A stretch of 64,000 nucleotides of DNA from Mycolicibacterium parafortuitum (GCF_002086815.1 NZ_MVID01000022.1:1-64000), one strand, 5' to 3'; counted from the stretch's first letter, positions 1-8,191 are shown. Numbers and translations: made by a program. Notes: generated from the letters alone by a model not told the origin.

Positions 1-50
1 CGCCGATGATACTGCCCACACGGGTGGAAAAGTAGGACACCGCCGAACAC
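1..50 (+). rRNA. rrf: 5S ribosomal RNA, 3' end (partial)
   Basis: The first 50 bases match the 3' part of mycobacterial 5S rRNA as I know it: loop E/helix IV region, then GTAGGACACCGCCGAACAC at the end. The gene begins left of the window. Its position just before convergent ogt agrees with the M. tuberculosis order, where the single rrn operon lies between murA and ogt. The exact 3' end is uncertain by one or two bases. Confidence 0.85.
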
Positions 51-59
51 AAATTAAGC

Positions 60-92
60 CCTGTGCCCCCCAACTCTGTTGGGGGGCACAGG
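60..92. terminator. Bidirectional hairpin terminator between rrn operon and ogt
   Basis: A perfect 15-bp stem (CCTGTGCCCCCCAAC at 60-74 pairing with 78-92) closes a TCT loop. It is followed by CATTTGTG on the plus strand and GCTTAATTTG on the minus strand. It lies between the 5S rRNA end and the convergent ogt stop, so it can stop transcription from both sides. The U tract is short and interrupted, as is common for mycobacterial terminators. Confidence 0.85.
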
Positions 93-113
93 CATTTGTG
101 GGGAAAAGCACGT

Positions 114-617
114 TCAGTCGAATAGCGTCGGAAATGCCGGCGAATTGCTTTTCTCCATTCCCAGCAGCATTCTTTTCCGATCCAATCCGCCGCCGTATCC
201 CGTCAGACTTCCATTTGCGCCGATGACGCGGTGGCACGGAACGATGATTCCGATGGGATTGTGGCCGTTGGCCAATCCGACCGCGCGGAACGCCCCTGGT
301 GTACCGATCTGCTTGGCGATCGCACCGTAGGAGCACGTCTGTCCGTACGGGATGCTGCGCAATGCGTCCCAGACCTTCCGCTGGAACGGCGTACCGACCA
401 GATCCAGATCGAGGTCGAACTCCCGGCGGCGGCCACTGAAGTATTCGTCGAGCTGGCATACCGCGTCGTCGAAAGCGGCATCGTCGCGCAGCCAGTCAGC
501 CCGGTCGGGCTCATAGGTCTGATCGACCATGCGCAGATGCTGCAGTCGGCCTGCCCTGCCGGCGAGCGTCAGCAGCCCGACGGGACTGTCCATCGTCCGG
601 TATCGCACGGTCTCCAT
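114..617 (-). CDS. ogt: Methylated-DNA--[protein]-cysteine S-methyltransferase
   Basis: This 167-residue protein repairs O6-alkylguanine by stoichiometric transfer of the alkyl group to its own cysteine. The acceptor motif PCHRVIGANGSLTGYGGG is intact, and the preceding helix-turn-helix segment (YGAIAKQIGTPGAFRAVGLANG) is typical. ATG 617 was chosen over an upstream GTG/ATG because it overlaps the alkA stop as ATGA and has GGAGAAG directly upstream. It is the downstream gene of the alkA-ogt operon, so both alkylation-repair activities are made together. No regulator other than the Ada-like domain of the upstream gene is visible. Confidence 0.95.
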   Translation of the reverse strand: METVRYRTMDSPVGLLTLAGRAGRLQHLRMVDQTYEPDRADWLRDDAAFDDAVCQLDEYFSGRRREFDLDLDLVGTPFQRKVWDALRSIPYGQTCSYGAIAKQIGTPGAFRAVGLANGHNPIGIIVPCHRVIGANGSLTGYGGGLDRKRMLLGMEKSNSPAFPTLFD

Positions 618-2104
618 CACTTCTCCTTCGGTGGCCACTGATTCACACTGTGGTCGAGCACTGTCCAAAGATGTTGTGTCGCATACGATCGCCACGGTCT
701 CCACGCGCTGCTACGGACGGCCAGGGGTCGGGGGTCCGACGGTAGACCGACTTGCTTCGCGGCCGCGGCAACGCCGAGGTCGGTGACGGGGAACGCGTCA
801 GGGTCGCCCAGCCCGCGCATCGCGATCATCTCGGCCGTCCACGGCCCGATGCCCGGAATTCCCAGCAGGCTCGCGCGTGCGGCGTCCCAGTCGCAGCCCG
901 GGTCCAGCACGAGAGCGCCGTCCGACAGTGCCGTGACGAGCGCCTGCAGCGTGCGCTGCCGAGATCTGGGGAACGCCAAGTACTGCGGATCGATCTCGGA
1001 GAGTTCCTCCACCGACGGGAAGACATGCGTGAGTTGCCCTTCGGGATCCTGGACAGGTGTCCCGTACGCATCGGCCAGGCGTCCCGCGTGGGTGCGCGCC
1101 GCGGCCAGGGAGACCTGCTGACCGAGGACCACCCGCACGGCGAGCTCGTGCTCGTCGACGGTGCGGGGAATCCGTTGTCCCGGAGCCTTGGCGACCACAG
1201 GTGCGAGGTGATGATCGGCGCTGAGGGTGTCGACGACCGCTTCCGGGTCGGCGTCGAGGTCCAGGAGCCGTCTGCAGCGCGCGATGGCGGCGGACAGGTC
1301 CCGGAAGTCGTCGATGACGAGCCGGCAGCCCACATGGCCGGGGTGAGGCGTCAGGCTGACGATCCCGGTTCCGTGCGGCAACCTCAGGGTCCGGCGGAAC
1401 GTGCCGTCGCGTACCTCCTCCACGCCGGGAACGGCACTGGCCGCCAGATGCCCGAACAGTCCCTCGAAGGCGAACGGTGTGCGCACCGGCAGGCGCAACG
1501 ACATCACCCCTGTGCCGACGGTGTCATCGCTGCCGAACCGCGTGCGCGCGCGGCTGCGCAGCATCGTCGGGGTCAGATCGCAGACCGAGCGGACGGTGTC
1601 GTTGAACTGCCGAATGCTGGAGAACCCCGCCGCGAAAGCCACATCGCTGAACGGCATCCCGGTGGTCTCGATCAGCACCCTCGCCATCTGGGCACGTTGA
1701 GCGCGTGCCAGTGCGAGCGGGGCGGCACCGACTTCTGCATGCATCAACCGCTCCAGCTGCCGCACCGTGTAGCCCACGCGGGATGCCAGGCCGGTGACTC
1801 CGTCCCGGTCCACGGTGCCGTCGGCGATGAGTCGCATCGCACGCGCAACGACGTCAGTGCGCACATTCCATTCCGGCGAGCCCGGCGACGCGTCCGGGCG
1901 GCACCGCTTGCACGCCCGGAACCCGGCCCGCTGGGCCGCTGCCGCGGTCGGGTAGAAACGCATGTTGCGCGCATACGGTGGCCGCACCGGGCAGCTGGGG
2001 CGGCAGTAGATCTTGGTGGTGAGCACCGCAGTGACGAACCAGCCGTCGAACCGGGCGTCCTTGGACTGGACGGCGCGGTAGCAGCGGTCGAAATCGGTGT
2101 GCAC
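617..2104 (-). CDS. alkA: Ada-AlkA fusion: methyl-phosphotriester sensor/AraC regulator fused to 3-methyladenine DNA glycosylase
   Basis: This is a 495-residue, three-part protein. The N-terminal Ada zinc domain has four cysteines (about C34, C38, C65, C68); C34 corresponds to the methyl-acceptor of E. coli Ada. An AraC-type helix-turn-helix follows (about 85-185), then an AlkA glycosylase with a helix-hairpin-helix (LLGIPGIGPWTAEMI) and catalytic Asp in FPVTDLGV. The same fusion precedes ogt in M. tuberculosis (Rv1317c). It likely senses DNA methylation, activates its own operon and excises alkylated bases. Start at 2104 (GTG) leaves a normal Ada N-terminus. It overlaps ogt by three bases. 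Confidence 0.93.
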   Translation of the reverse strand: MHTDFDRCYRAVQSKDARFDGWFVTAVLTTKIYCRPSCPVRPPYARNMRFYPTAAAAQRAGFRACKRCRPDASPGSPEWNVRTDVVARAMRLIADGTVDRDGVTGLASRVGYTVRQLERLMHAEVGAAPLALARAQRAQMARVLIETTGMPFSDVAFAAGFSSIRQFNDTVRSVCDLTPTMLRSRARTRFGSDDTVGTGVMSLRLPVRTPFAFEGLFGHLAASAVPGVEEVRDGTFRRTLRLPHGTGIVSLTPHPGHVGCRLVIDDFRDLSAAIARCRRLLDLDADPEAVVDTLSADHHLAPVVAKAPGQRIPRTVDEHELAVRVVLGQQVSLAAARTHAGRLADAYGTPVQDPEGQLTHVFPSVEELSEIDPQYLAFPRSRQRTLQALVTALSDGALVLDPGCDWDAARASLLGIPGIGPWTAEMIAMRGLGDPDAFPVTDLGVAAAAKQVGLPSDPRPLAVRSSAWRPWRSYATQHLWTVLDHSVNQWPPKEK

Positions 2105-2180
2105 CCTTCGACAGTTACACGCAGCGCCTGACGAAACTAGCGGAAAAGCGACATCGTCGTCGGTGGCGGTCCTGCGGAGA

Positions 2181-2780
2181 TCAGGCCGGCGCGCGCACGC
2201 TGGAGATCACCAGCTGCAGATAGGGCCGGTAGAGGTCCTCGCCGTCGATGTGGCTGTCCAGCGTGACGCCATCGTTGGCGGCCAGCACGATGCGGGCCAG
2301 CGTCTCGGCCTCCATGCTGAGCGTCCCCCCGATGCGGGCGACGTTCTTGCTGATGAATTCCCCGAGGGCGCGTACGGTTTCGCGGCGCTGTGCGGCCACG
2401 CTGGCCCTGGCCTGCGGGTTGCGCAGCAGATACAGGGTGAGCTCGTAACCCAGCGCTGCCCGGTCGGCTCCGCTGCTCAACTGACGCCACCGCTCCGCCA
2501 GCTCGTCGACGTCGACGTCGCTGAGCCGGTGGAACGACATCATGATCTCGGCGAAGCCGTCGAGAAACCGCTGGCGCTGCCGGTCCACCACCGCCAGGAA
2601 CAGCTTCTCCTTCGCACCGAACTGCGAATAGATCGCACCGCGGGTGAACCCTGCGGCGTCGGCGATCTCTTCGAGGGCGGCACCGGTCAACCCTTTGCGG
2701 GCGAACACCTCTTCGGCGGCGTCCAGCAGGATCTGCCGGGTGTGCTCGGTACGGCGTTCCTTGGTCCAGCGCTCAACCAC
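2181..2780 (-). CDS. TetR/AcrR family transcriptional regulator
   Basis: A 199-residue one-component repressor. The N-terminal helix-turn-helix runs from RRTEHTRQILLDAAEEVF to TRGAIYSQFGAKEKLF (about 8-52), followed by an all-helical ligand domain. The GTG at 2780 is preferred because GGAGGA sits 7 nt upstream and the long in-frame extension above it is not TetR-like. It overlaps the 3' end of the upstream hypothetical gene by 8 bases, so the two are cotranscribed. The tandem palindromes at 3324-3356, upstream of that pair and of the divergent oxygenase genes, are its most likely operators. Confidence 0.88.
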   Translation of the reverse strand: MVERWTKERRTEHTRQILLDAAEEVFARKGLTGAALEEIADAAGFTRGAIYSQFGAKEKLFLAVVDRQRQRFLDGFAEIMMSFHRLSDVDVDELAERWRQLSSGADRAALGYELTLYLLRNPQARASVAAQRRETVRALGEFISKNVARIGGTLSMEAETLARIVLAANDGVTLDSHIDGEDLYRPYLQLVISSVRAPA

Positions 2781-3279
2781 CGGCCCATCCTCCCACCATG
2801 GTCGGCGATCGTGTCCCGCTCCGACCTGACACGGCCGACAGGGGCGGACGGTCCCGGATCCAGAACCGCTCCTCAGCCATGTCGGATGCCTGGAGGCCGG
2901 CACAGCGCATCGCGTGGGATTTGAATGCCCGGGCCGCCGCGCTGAGCTGGTGTCGCACCGGTAGCAGAACCCGGCCTGCTGTCTCGCCGAGCGGCTCGCC
3001 CCAGAGAAGCGAGGCGTCCGCGGTCGACTCCGGCGTCGTGAGGTGCTCGAGCGGCGCCACGACGGTACGGAACGACCTGTCCTGCTTGGTATTGCCCTCG
3101 GATTCGGCACCCGGAGGCTCTGCGCGCACGCCGAGGATCGCCAGCGCCTCGGCGTGTGTGGCGTCGACGGTGACGACCACGACCTGCCAGCCGGCACGAC
3201 AGTGGTCGAACATCAGCCCCCCGGCCCGCAATACAGCCTCGTCGATGCGGTCCGTGACCACCTCAAGCCGATAGCTCAT
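2773..3279 (-). CDS. Hypothetical protein, cotranscribed with TetR
   Basis: This 168-residue soluble protein is not assigned to a family. The N-terminal part (MSYRLEVVTDRIDEAVLRAG, then GWQVVVVTVD) reads as a compact alpha/beta domain; the last 40 residues are rich in Arg, Pro and Gly and look disordered. GGAGGCC lies 4 nt upstream of ATG 3279. It starts just downstream of the tandem operators, divergent from the Rieske operon, and its tail overlaps the TetR start. It may be an accessory factor of the oxygenase locus, but no catalytic motif is visible. Confidence 0.6.
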   Translation of the reverse strand: MSYRLEVVTDRIDEAVLRAGGLMFDHCRAGWQVVVVTVDATHAEALAILGVRAEPPGAESEGNTKQDRSFRTVVAPLEHLTTPESTADASLLWGEPLGETAGRVLLPVRHQLSAAARAFKSHAMRCAGLQASDMAEERFWIRDRPPLSAVSGRSGTRSPTMVGGWAGG

Positions 3280-3323
3280 CGGGGCCTCCTCGCGGATCGT
3301 ACGAATGTGACACTGACCACGTT

Positions 3324-3356
3324 ATACATCCTTGTATCACTGATACATCCATGTAT
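3324..3356. promoter_or_regulatory. Tandem palindromic operators (putative TetR sites)
   Basis: Two inverted repeats sit 19 bp apart start to start: ATACATCCTTGTAT (3324-3337) and ATACATCCATGTAT (3343-3356; arms ATACAT/ATGTAT perfect). They are AT-rich in a GC-rich genome and lie between the divergent 3279 and 3444 starts. Binding by the TetR encoded at 2181-2780 is inferred from position only. Confidence 0.7.
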
Positions 3357-3443
3357 ATCGTGAGGCGGGTCACATCCGGTCGCTCGGAGTGCCGGAGTCA
3401 CGCAGCGGTGGGGTGATACCGCCGACAGAGGAGGACTGCCTTG

Positions 3444-4814
3444 ATGCCAGCAACACGTCCAGGAGATTGGCTGGACCCGGATTCGGGTCTCGGCCTCGGC
3501 CTCGATGACGTCGCGCCCGGAACGTTCAACACCACGGTCCCGACGGACCGCTACACGTGTCCGGATTACGCGGCCCGGGAGCGGGATGCCATCTGGAGGC
3601 GTACGTGGCAGATTGCGGGCAGGGCCGAGGATGTGCCCAAGCCGGGGGACTGGAAGAAGTACGAAATCCTCGATCAGTCGTTCATCATCGTCCGCGGCAA
3701 GGACGAGAAGCTTCGGGGCTTCGTCAACGCGTGCCGACACCGGGGGAACGCGCTGTGTATCACCGAGACCGGAAATGCCAAGCGCGGCTTCCTCTGTCAG
3801 TACCATTTGTGGTCATACGACCTCGAAGGCAAGCTCAAGGGCCTGCTGCGCGAGGACCTGGCCGGCCCGATCGACAAGGCCGAGAACTCGCTGCTGCCGG
3901 TGTCTGTCGACACCTTCGCCGGGTTCATCTTCCTCAATCCGGATCCGGACGCGATGCCGCTGCGTGAGTACCTCGGTGAGGAGGTGGTCAGCCTGCTCGA
4001 GCCGTACAACATCGAGCGTTTCACCACGGTCATGGACGTCACCGAGGCCATCGAATGCAACTGGAAAGTCGTGATGGACGCATTCGAGGAGGGCTACCAC
4101 ATCAACGGTATCCACCCACAGTTGCTGCAGGTGCTGCACATCAACCCCAAGACCGCACGGTACCGGTTCTTCGAAAACCACAGTGTCGCAATGGCTCCCT
4201 TCGAGGTCGTGGGGGCCGGGGTGCAGGACCAGGTGGCCGGCATTCTCGCCCTTCCCGAGACCTTCCCCGGCACTGTCGCCGTGATCCCGCGCTTCCAGGA
4301 GTTGATCGCGCCCTACCAGGACGCGAACGGGAACGTCGATTTCCCCGACGGGGTGACCGCCCGCGCCCTGCTGCAGCAGGCCACCCGTGAGGTGCTCACC
4401 GGGATGGGGCTGGACGTCAGCGGTCTGACCGACAGTCAGATGGTCGACAACCAGGGCTGGGTGCTGTTCCCGAACTACTTCATGACAGTTCGGGCCGGTG
4501 AATGCCACGTGATCATGTCCAGGCCGCATCCCAGCGGCGATCCGAACCGCTGCATCTGGCACGTGGCCAGCTACATGTATGTGCCCCAAGAGTTCCGCGA
4601 TGCCGTGCGCGCCGAGCCGATCGTGGTCGATACGCCGGGTAGTCACAAGTACTTCGAAGCGCTGCAACAGGATTACGAGCAGATGCCGCGCCAGCAGAAG
4701 GGCCTGCGCAACGACCGCCTCGACCACATGTCGCTGGTCAAGGAGGAAGTCGTAATCGCGCACTATCACTCCGTGGTGGACCGCTACATGGCCACGGCAG
4801 GGGTGCAGGGATGA
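3444..4814 (+). CDS. Rieske non-heme iron aromatic ring-hydroxylating oxygenase, alpha subunit
   Basis: A 456-residue catalytic subunit. The Rieske [2Fe-2S] motif is CRH (about 97-99) followed by CQYH (about 118-121). The mononuclear iron site is in the C-terminal domain at GYHINGIH (H-x4-H). Such enzymes insert oxygen into aromatic or steroid-like substrates using electrons from a ferredoxin and reductase; neither gene is nearby, so redox partners must be encoded elsewhere. AGAGGAGGA lies 7-9 nt upstream; TTG 3441 is an alternative start one codon earlier. It heads a translationally coupled operon with an NTF2-like gene and a CMD-family gene, divergent from TetR. The substrate cannot be read from the sequence. 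Confidence 0.9.
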   Translation: MPATRPGDWLDPDSGLGLGLDDVAPGTFNTTVPTDRYTCPDYAARERDAIWRRTWQIAGRAEDVPKPGDWKKYEILDQSFIIVRGKDEKLRGFVNACRHRGNALCITETGNAKRGFLCQYHLWSYDLEGKLKGLLREDLAGPIDKAENSLLPVSVDTFAGFIFLNPDPDAMPLREYLGEEVVSLLEPYNIERFTTVMDVTEAIECNWKVVMDAFEEGYHINGIHPQLLQVLHINPKTARYRFFENHSVAMAPFEVVGAGVQDQVAGILALPETFPGTVAVIPRFQELIAPYQDANGNVDFPDGVTARALLQQATREVLTGMGLDVSGLTDSQMVDNQGWVLFPNYFMTVRAGECHVIMSRPHPSGDPNRCIWHVASYMYVPQEFRDAVRAEPIVVDTPGSHKYFEALQQDYEQMPRQQKGLRNDRLDHMSLVKEEVVIAHYHSVVDRYMATAGVQG

Positions 4815-5275
4815 CCGCCATCGACGACGTCATCGGCGAGAGCACAGGCCGTGCCAGAGCGGTTCTGGAGTACAGCCGCACCATGCACGGGCTGGTGAAG
4901 AGCGCCAAAGAGCCCGGTTTTTCGGTAGACAGCTGGGCGCCGCTGGCCGAGCTTGTCGCCGGCGACGACTTCGTCCGCATCGGTCCGTTCAAGGAAGTGA
5001 TGAACTGGGACGAATACGCCGAGTTCCTGACGAACTGGGCGCGGTCCTCGGAGTGGGACTGCTCGTTCAAACGGATCACCGAGGCAGGTGACGTCGTCCT
5101 TCTCGAACTCGAAGAGCGAAGCCAGATAGGCGATTTCAGCAGTGTCGTCAACAGCGCCTCGATCTACGAGTTCGACGGGTCCGGCAAGATCAGCTACATC
5201 GCGGTGTACCTGCAGATGCAGCTGCCGGACTCCGCGCCGCTGCCCAGTTTCGACGATGCCGGGCAGGCCGGGTGA
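4811..5275 (+). CDS. SnoaL/NTF2-like protein (possible small subunit or lyase)
   Basis: A 154-residue protein with the cone-shaped NTF2-like pattern: helical N-terminus, then strands around FKRITEAGDVVLLELEERS and GKISYIAVYLQMQLP. It overlaps the oxygenase stop as ATGA. Ring-hydroxylating oxygenase beta subunits share this fold, so it may be a small subunit or an independent SnoaL-type isomerase/hydratase acting on the product. It lacks the usual length and conserved core of a canonical beta subunit, so the partner role is inference. Confidence 0.75.
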   Translation: MTAIDDVIGESTGRARAVLEYSRTMHGLVKSAKEPGFSVDSWAPLAELVAGDDFVRIGPFKEVMNWDEYAEFLTNWARSSEWDCSFKRITEAGDVVLLELEERSQIGDFSSVVNSASIYEFDGSGKISYIAVYLQMQLPDSAPLPSFDDAGQAG

Positions 5276-5865
5276 CGGCAGGCGAACCCCTCCTGCCGCC
5301 GCTGAGCGCGGGGGAATGGGGTGACGACGAGTACGCCGCGTTCGGTGCGTTGATGGGGCTGCCGGGGGAGAAGGTCCCCCGGGCCGGCTCCGGGCACGCC
5401 GCCGACCCACTCAAATTCGACATCATCGGTCTGCTGGCGCGCCATCCGCAGATGGCTCGCCGGTTCCTGACCTTCAACGGATGGCTGTTGCAGCGGGGCG
5501 AATTGCCCTTGCGGCTGCGGGAGCTCGCGATCCTGCGCGTCGCCCACATCCGAAGGTCGGCGTTCTTCTGGGGAGAACACACCAAGGTCGCCATCGAAGG
5601 TGGAGTGCCCGAGTGCGACATCAGTCGCATCGCTGGGGACTGCGAGGGGTTCTCCGGCGTCGATCGACTGGTTCTCGACGCGACTGACGAGCTCCTCCGT
5701 GATGGCCGTGCCGGTGACGGCACGTGGCACCGGCTGAACGACGAGCTCGGGACGCACCAGGCGATGGAGCTGATCTTTGTCGTCGGCACGTACGCCATGC
5801 TGGCGATGGCGTTCGAGACCTGGCGGCTTCCCCCGCCGGCCGGCAGCGCAACGCTCCCCGGGTAG
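5272..5865 (+). CDS. Carboxymuconolactone decarboxylase (CMD) family protein
   Basis: A 197-residue protein with the CMD/AhpD helical fold; the core is LPLRLRELAILRVAHIRRSA followed by FFWGEH. The position of the AhpD redox cysteine pair is FWGE, so a peroxiredoxin-type redox role is unlikely and it resembles the decarboxylase-like branch with a WxxH motif. The GTG start overlaps the upstream stop (GTGA), making it third gene of the oxygenase operon. It probably processes the ring-oxidation product or guards against a reactive intermediate; the substrate is unknown. Confidence 0.8.
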   Translation: MTAGEPLLPPLSAGEWGDDEYAAFGALMGLPGEKVPRAGSGHAADPLKFDIIGLLARHPQMARRFLTFNGWLLQRGELPLRLRELAILRVAHIRRSAFFWGEHTKVAIEGGVPECDISRIAGDCEGFSGVDRLVLDATDELLRDGRAGDGTWHRLNDELGTHQAMELIFVVGTYAMLAMAFETWRLPPPAGSATLPG

Positions 5866-5878
5866 CCCGCGCGCCGCC

Positions 5879-5884
5879 TACACT
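5879..5884 (+). promoter_or_regulatory. -10 element of leaderless glsA promoter
   Basis: TACACT ends 7 nt before ATG 5892, with no Shine-Dalgarno sequence. A transcript starting at or next to the A of ATG is predicted. Confidence 0.6.
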
Positions 5885-5891
5885 CCGACGC

Positions 5892-7187
5892 ATGGCCCAA
5901 CTGGTGCAGCGCTATCTCGACCGCATCCGCGCCGAGCACACCGGGGTCACCGACGGGGCGCTGGCCGACTACATTCCGGAGCTCGCCCGCGTCGACCCGG
6001 ACGGATACGGACTGTCGCTGTCGTCCGTGGACGGCTTCGTGTACGAATCTGGCGATACAGCAGTGGAATTCACCATCCAGTCGGTCTCGAAACCGTTCAC
6101 CTACGCGCTCGCCCTCGCGCACCTAGGCGCTGATGCCGTCGACGCCGTGATCGGTGTGGAACCGTCCGGGGAAGCGTTCAACGAGATCAGCGTCGATCAC
6201 CTCACCAAGACGCCGAAGAACCCGATGATCAACGCCGGTGCGATCGCCGCGGTGTCGCTCATTCCTGCCGACAGCCCCGGAGAGCGTTTCGCGATGATCC
6301 AGGACTTCTATTCGGCGTTCGCCGGACGACGGCTCGAACTCGACGAGGAGGTCTACGCGTCGGAGAAAGCGACCGGCAGCCGCAACCGGGCCATCGGGTA
6401 CATGCTGCAGAGTTTCGGTGTGCTCGACGACGACCCCGACGAGGTGCTCGACGTGTACTACCGGCAGTGCTCATTGCGCGTTACCTCCACCGATCTCGCC
6501 ATCATGGGCGCCACCCTCGCCCGCGGCGGCACCTGCCCCACGACCGGGACCAGGGTGGCGGATGCGTCGGTGATCAAGAGGACCTTGTCGGTGATGGTCA
6601 CCTGCGGAATGTACGACGCGGCGGGGGACTGGGTCAGCGCGGTGGGGATGCCGGCCAAGAGTGGGGTCGGGGGTGGCATCGTTGCGGTGCTGCCGGGCCA
6701 GCTCGGCATCGGCACCTATTCACCGCTGCTGGACGCCAAGGGCCATAGTGTGCGGGGAGTCCGCCTGTGCCGCAGCCTTTCTGAGCAACTCGGCCTGCAC
6801 TTCTTGACGGTGTCGCGCGATTCGCGGGCCACCCTGCGTGCCGTCTATGAACCTGCCGAAGGCATCCGGGTGTACGAGGCGCACGGCGACCTGCTCTTCA
6901 GCGGCGCCGAGCAGTTGGTGCGCACCGCTGAACGCGAACGCGCCGACTCCGACGTCGCGATCCTCGACGTGACCGGCGTCGACGACATCGACGACGCCGC
7001 CCGGGCGTTGTTGTCCGACATGAGCCAGGCGCTGTGCGCGGACGGGAAGCAGGGGTTCCTCGTCGACCCCGACGGCACGGTCGTCGGTGCCCGGGCAGAC
7101 CTCGAGGCCATCCGCTTCCCGGATGTGGGCTCAGCGCTGACGGCCGCCCACGAGTGGCTCGCCCAGCATCAGCGCATCCCCGGCTGA
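5892..7187 (+). CDS. glsA: Glutaminase A with C-terminal STAS domain
   Basis: A 431-residue protein. Residues 1-310 are a serine-dependent beta-lactamase-fold glutaminase that hydrolyses L-glutamine to glutamate and ammonia: SVSK (S64-K67) holds the catalytic serine and lysine, and KTPKNPMINAGAI is the substrate-binding loop. Residues about 325-425 form a STAS-like domain (GDLLFSGAEQLVRTAERERA, then VAILDVTGVDDIDDAA), the fold of anti-sigma-factor antagonists, which may regulate or localise the enzyme. ATG 5892 is chosen because family homology begins there and a -10 box lies 7 nt upstream; the longer in-frame extension overlaps the CMD gene. Confidence 0.92.
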   Translation: MAQLVQRYLDRIRAEHTGVTDGALADYIPELARVDPDGYGLSLSSVDGFVYESGDTAVEFTIQSVSKPFTYALALAHLGADAVDAVIGVEPSGEAFNEISVDHLTKTPKNPMINAGAIAAVSLIPADSPGERFAMIQDFYSAFAGRRLELDEEVYASEKATGSRNRAIGYMLQSFGVLDDDPDEVLDVYYRQCSLRVTSTDLAIMGATLARGGTCPTTGTRVADASVIKRTLSVMVTCGMYDAAGDWVSAVGMPAKSGVGGGIVAVLPGQLGIGTYSPLLDAKGHSVRGVRLCRSLSEQLGLHFLTVSRDSRATLRAVYEPAEGIRVYEAHGDLLFSGAEQLVRTAERERADSDVAILDVTGVDDIDDAARALLSDMSQALCADGKQGFLVDPDGTVVGARADLEAIRFPDVGSALTAAHEWLAQHQRIPG

Positions 7188-7189
7188 GT

Positions 7190-8122
7190 TCACACGCCCC
7201 GGTGTACCGGTCTGAGCCGATCGGCGATCTGCTCAACCAGCGCCTCGACCTCGCCCAGACGGGACTGCACCCGTTCCGGCGCCCACGCCAGCGCGATTTC
7301 GGCCGGCGCCCAGGTGGTCTCGTCGATCGGGATCAGCTTGAACTCCGGCGGGGAGAAGATCTTGCCGATGAACGAGTCCGGCGCATAGCTGACGACGGCG
7401 ACCAGGTGGCGGTTGAACACCTGGGTCGCCATCTCGACCTCGCCGCCGCGCTGGTTGGTGGTGCGGACGATGCGGTGGATACCGCGGCGGTTGAGCATGC
7501 GGGTCAGCCCGGCCAGCACCACCGGGTTCGGCCGCGCGAAATCGATCGCCACGTCGCGGTCGCGCAGTTCCTCGATGCTCACCAGATCGCGGGAGGCCAG
7601 CGGGTCGTCGAAGCGCACCGCGATCCCGCCCTGATAACTGGCCACCACCCGGTGGCGCAGTCGCTTGTCCCCGGACGGCAGATGGATCAGCCCGATCTCG
7701 GCCTGTCCGGCGATGAGTTTCGCGGTGACCTCGGCCGCCGAACCCGGCACCGAGAACTCCGTCGGCACCGGCAAGCCGGAGATCGCGGTCTCCAGTTCGG
7801 CCAGCAGGTCCGACGGCGCGTACGCGGTCGCGCTGACCCGGATCGGGACCAGCCCGCTCACCCCGCGCGTCGCGGCGGCCTTGAAGTCCTCGACCTGACG
7901 CAGGATCTCGCGTGCCGGGCCGACCAACTGCTGGCCCAGCGGGCTGAGCCGCACCTCGTGGTAGCCGCGTTCGAACAGCGGCCCGCCGAGCTCCTTCTCC
8001 AGCAGTTTGATCTGCTTGCTCAGCGGCGGCGGCGTGATCATCAACTTGTCGGCGGCGCGCTTGAAGTGCAGTTCGTCTGCGACAGCGACGAAGTACTTGA
8101 GCCTGGTGAAGTCGATGTCCAT
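7190..8122 (-). CDS. LysR family transcriptional regulator
   Basis: A 310-residue regulator: winged helix-turn-helix at 1-60 (LKYFVAVADELHFKRAADKL, PPLSKQIKLLEKELGGPLFE), then a periplasmic-binding-like effector domain from about residue 90. It lies downstream of the fadE-fadE-caiB operon on the same strand, separated by strong hairpins, and is convergent with glsA (stops 2 bp apart). Controlling the acyl-CoA operon or itself is plausible. A 13-bp inverted repeat 14 bp upstream of ATG could be its own operator or a terminator of the upstream operon. Confidence 0.9.
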   Translation of the reverse strand: MDIDFTRLKYFVAVADELHFKRAADKLMITPPPLSKQIKLLEKELGGPLFERGYHEVRLSPLGQQLVGPAREILRQVEDFKAAATRGVSGLVPIRVSATAYAPSDLLAELETAISGLPVPTEFSVPGSAAEVTAKLIAGQAEIGLIHLPSGDKRLRHRVVASYQGGIAVRFDDPLASRDLVSIEELRDRDVAIDFARPNPVVLAGLTRMLNRRGIHRIVRTTNQRGGEVEMATQVFNRHLVAVVSYAPDSFIGKIFSPPEFKLIPIDETTWAPAEIALAWAPERVQSRLGEVEALVEQIADRLRPVHRGV

Positions 8123-8135
8123 TCCTGCCGCATCC

Positions 8136-8191
8136 GCATCGGGGTGGCCTGTGCCACCCCGATGCTACGAGATCGGGGCGCGCGCCCGATC
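8136..8191 (-). terminator. Two adjacent hairpins between caiB and lysR
   Basis: 8136-8165 is a perfect 13-bp stem (GCATCGGGGTGGC and its complement) with loop CTGT. 8171-8191 is a 7-bp stem GATCGGG/CCCGATC whose far end touches the caiB stop. There is no U tract. The pair may terminate the fadE-caiB operon; because the larger repeat also sits directly before lysR, an operator role is an alternative. Confidence 0.55.
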
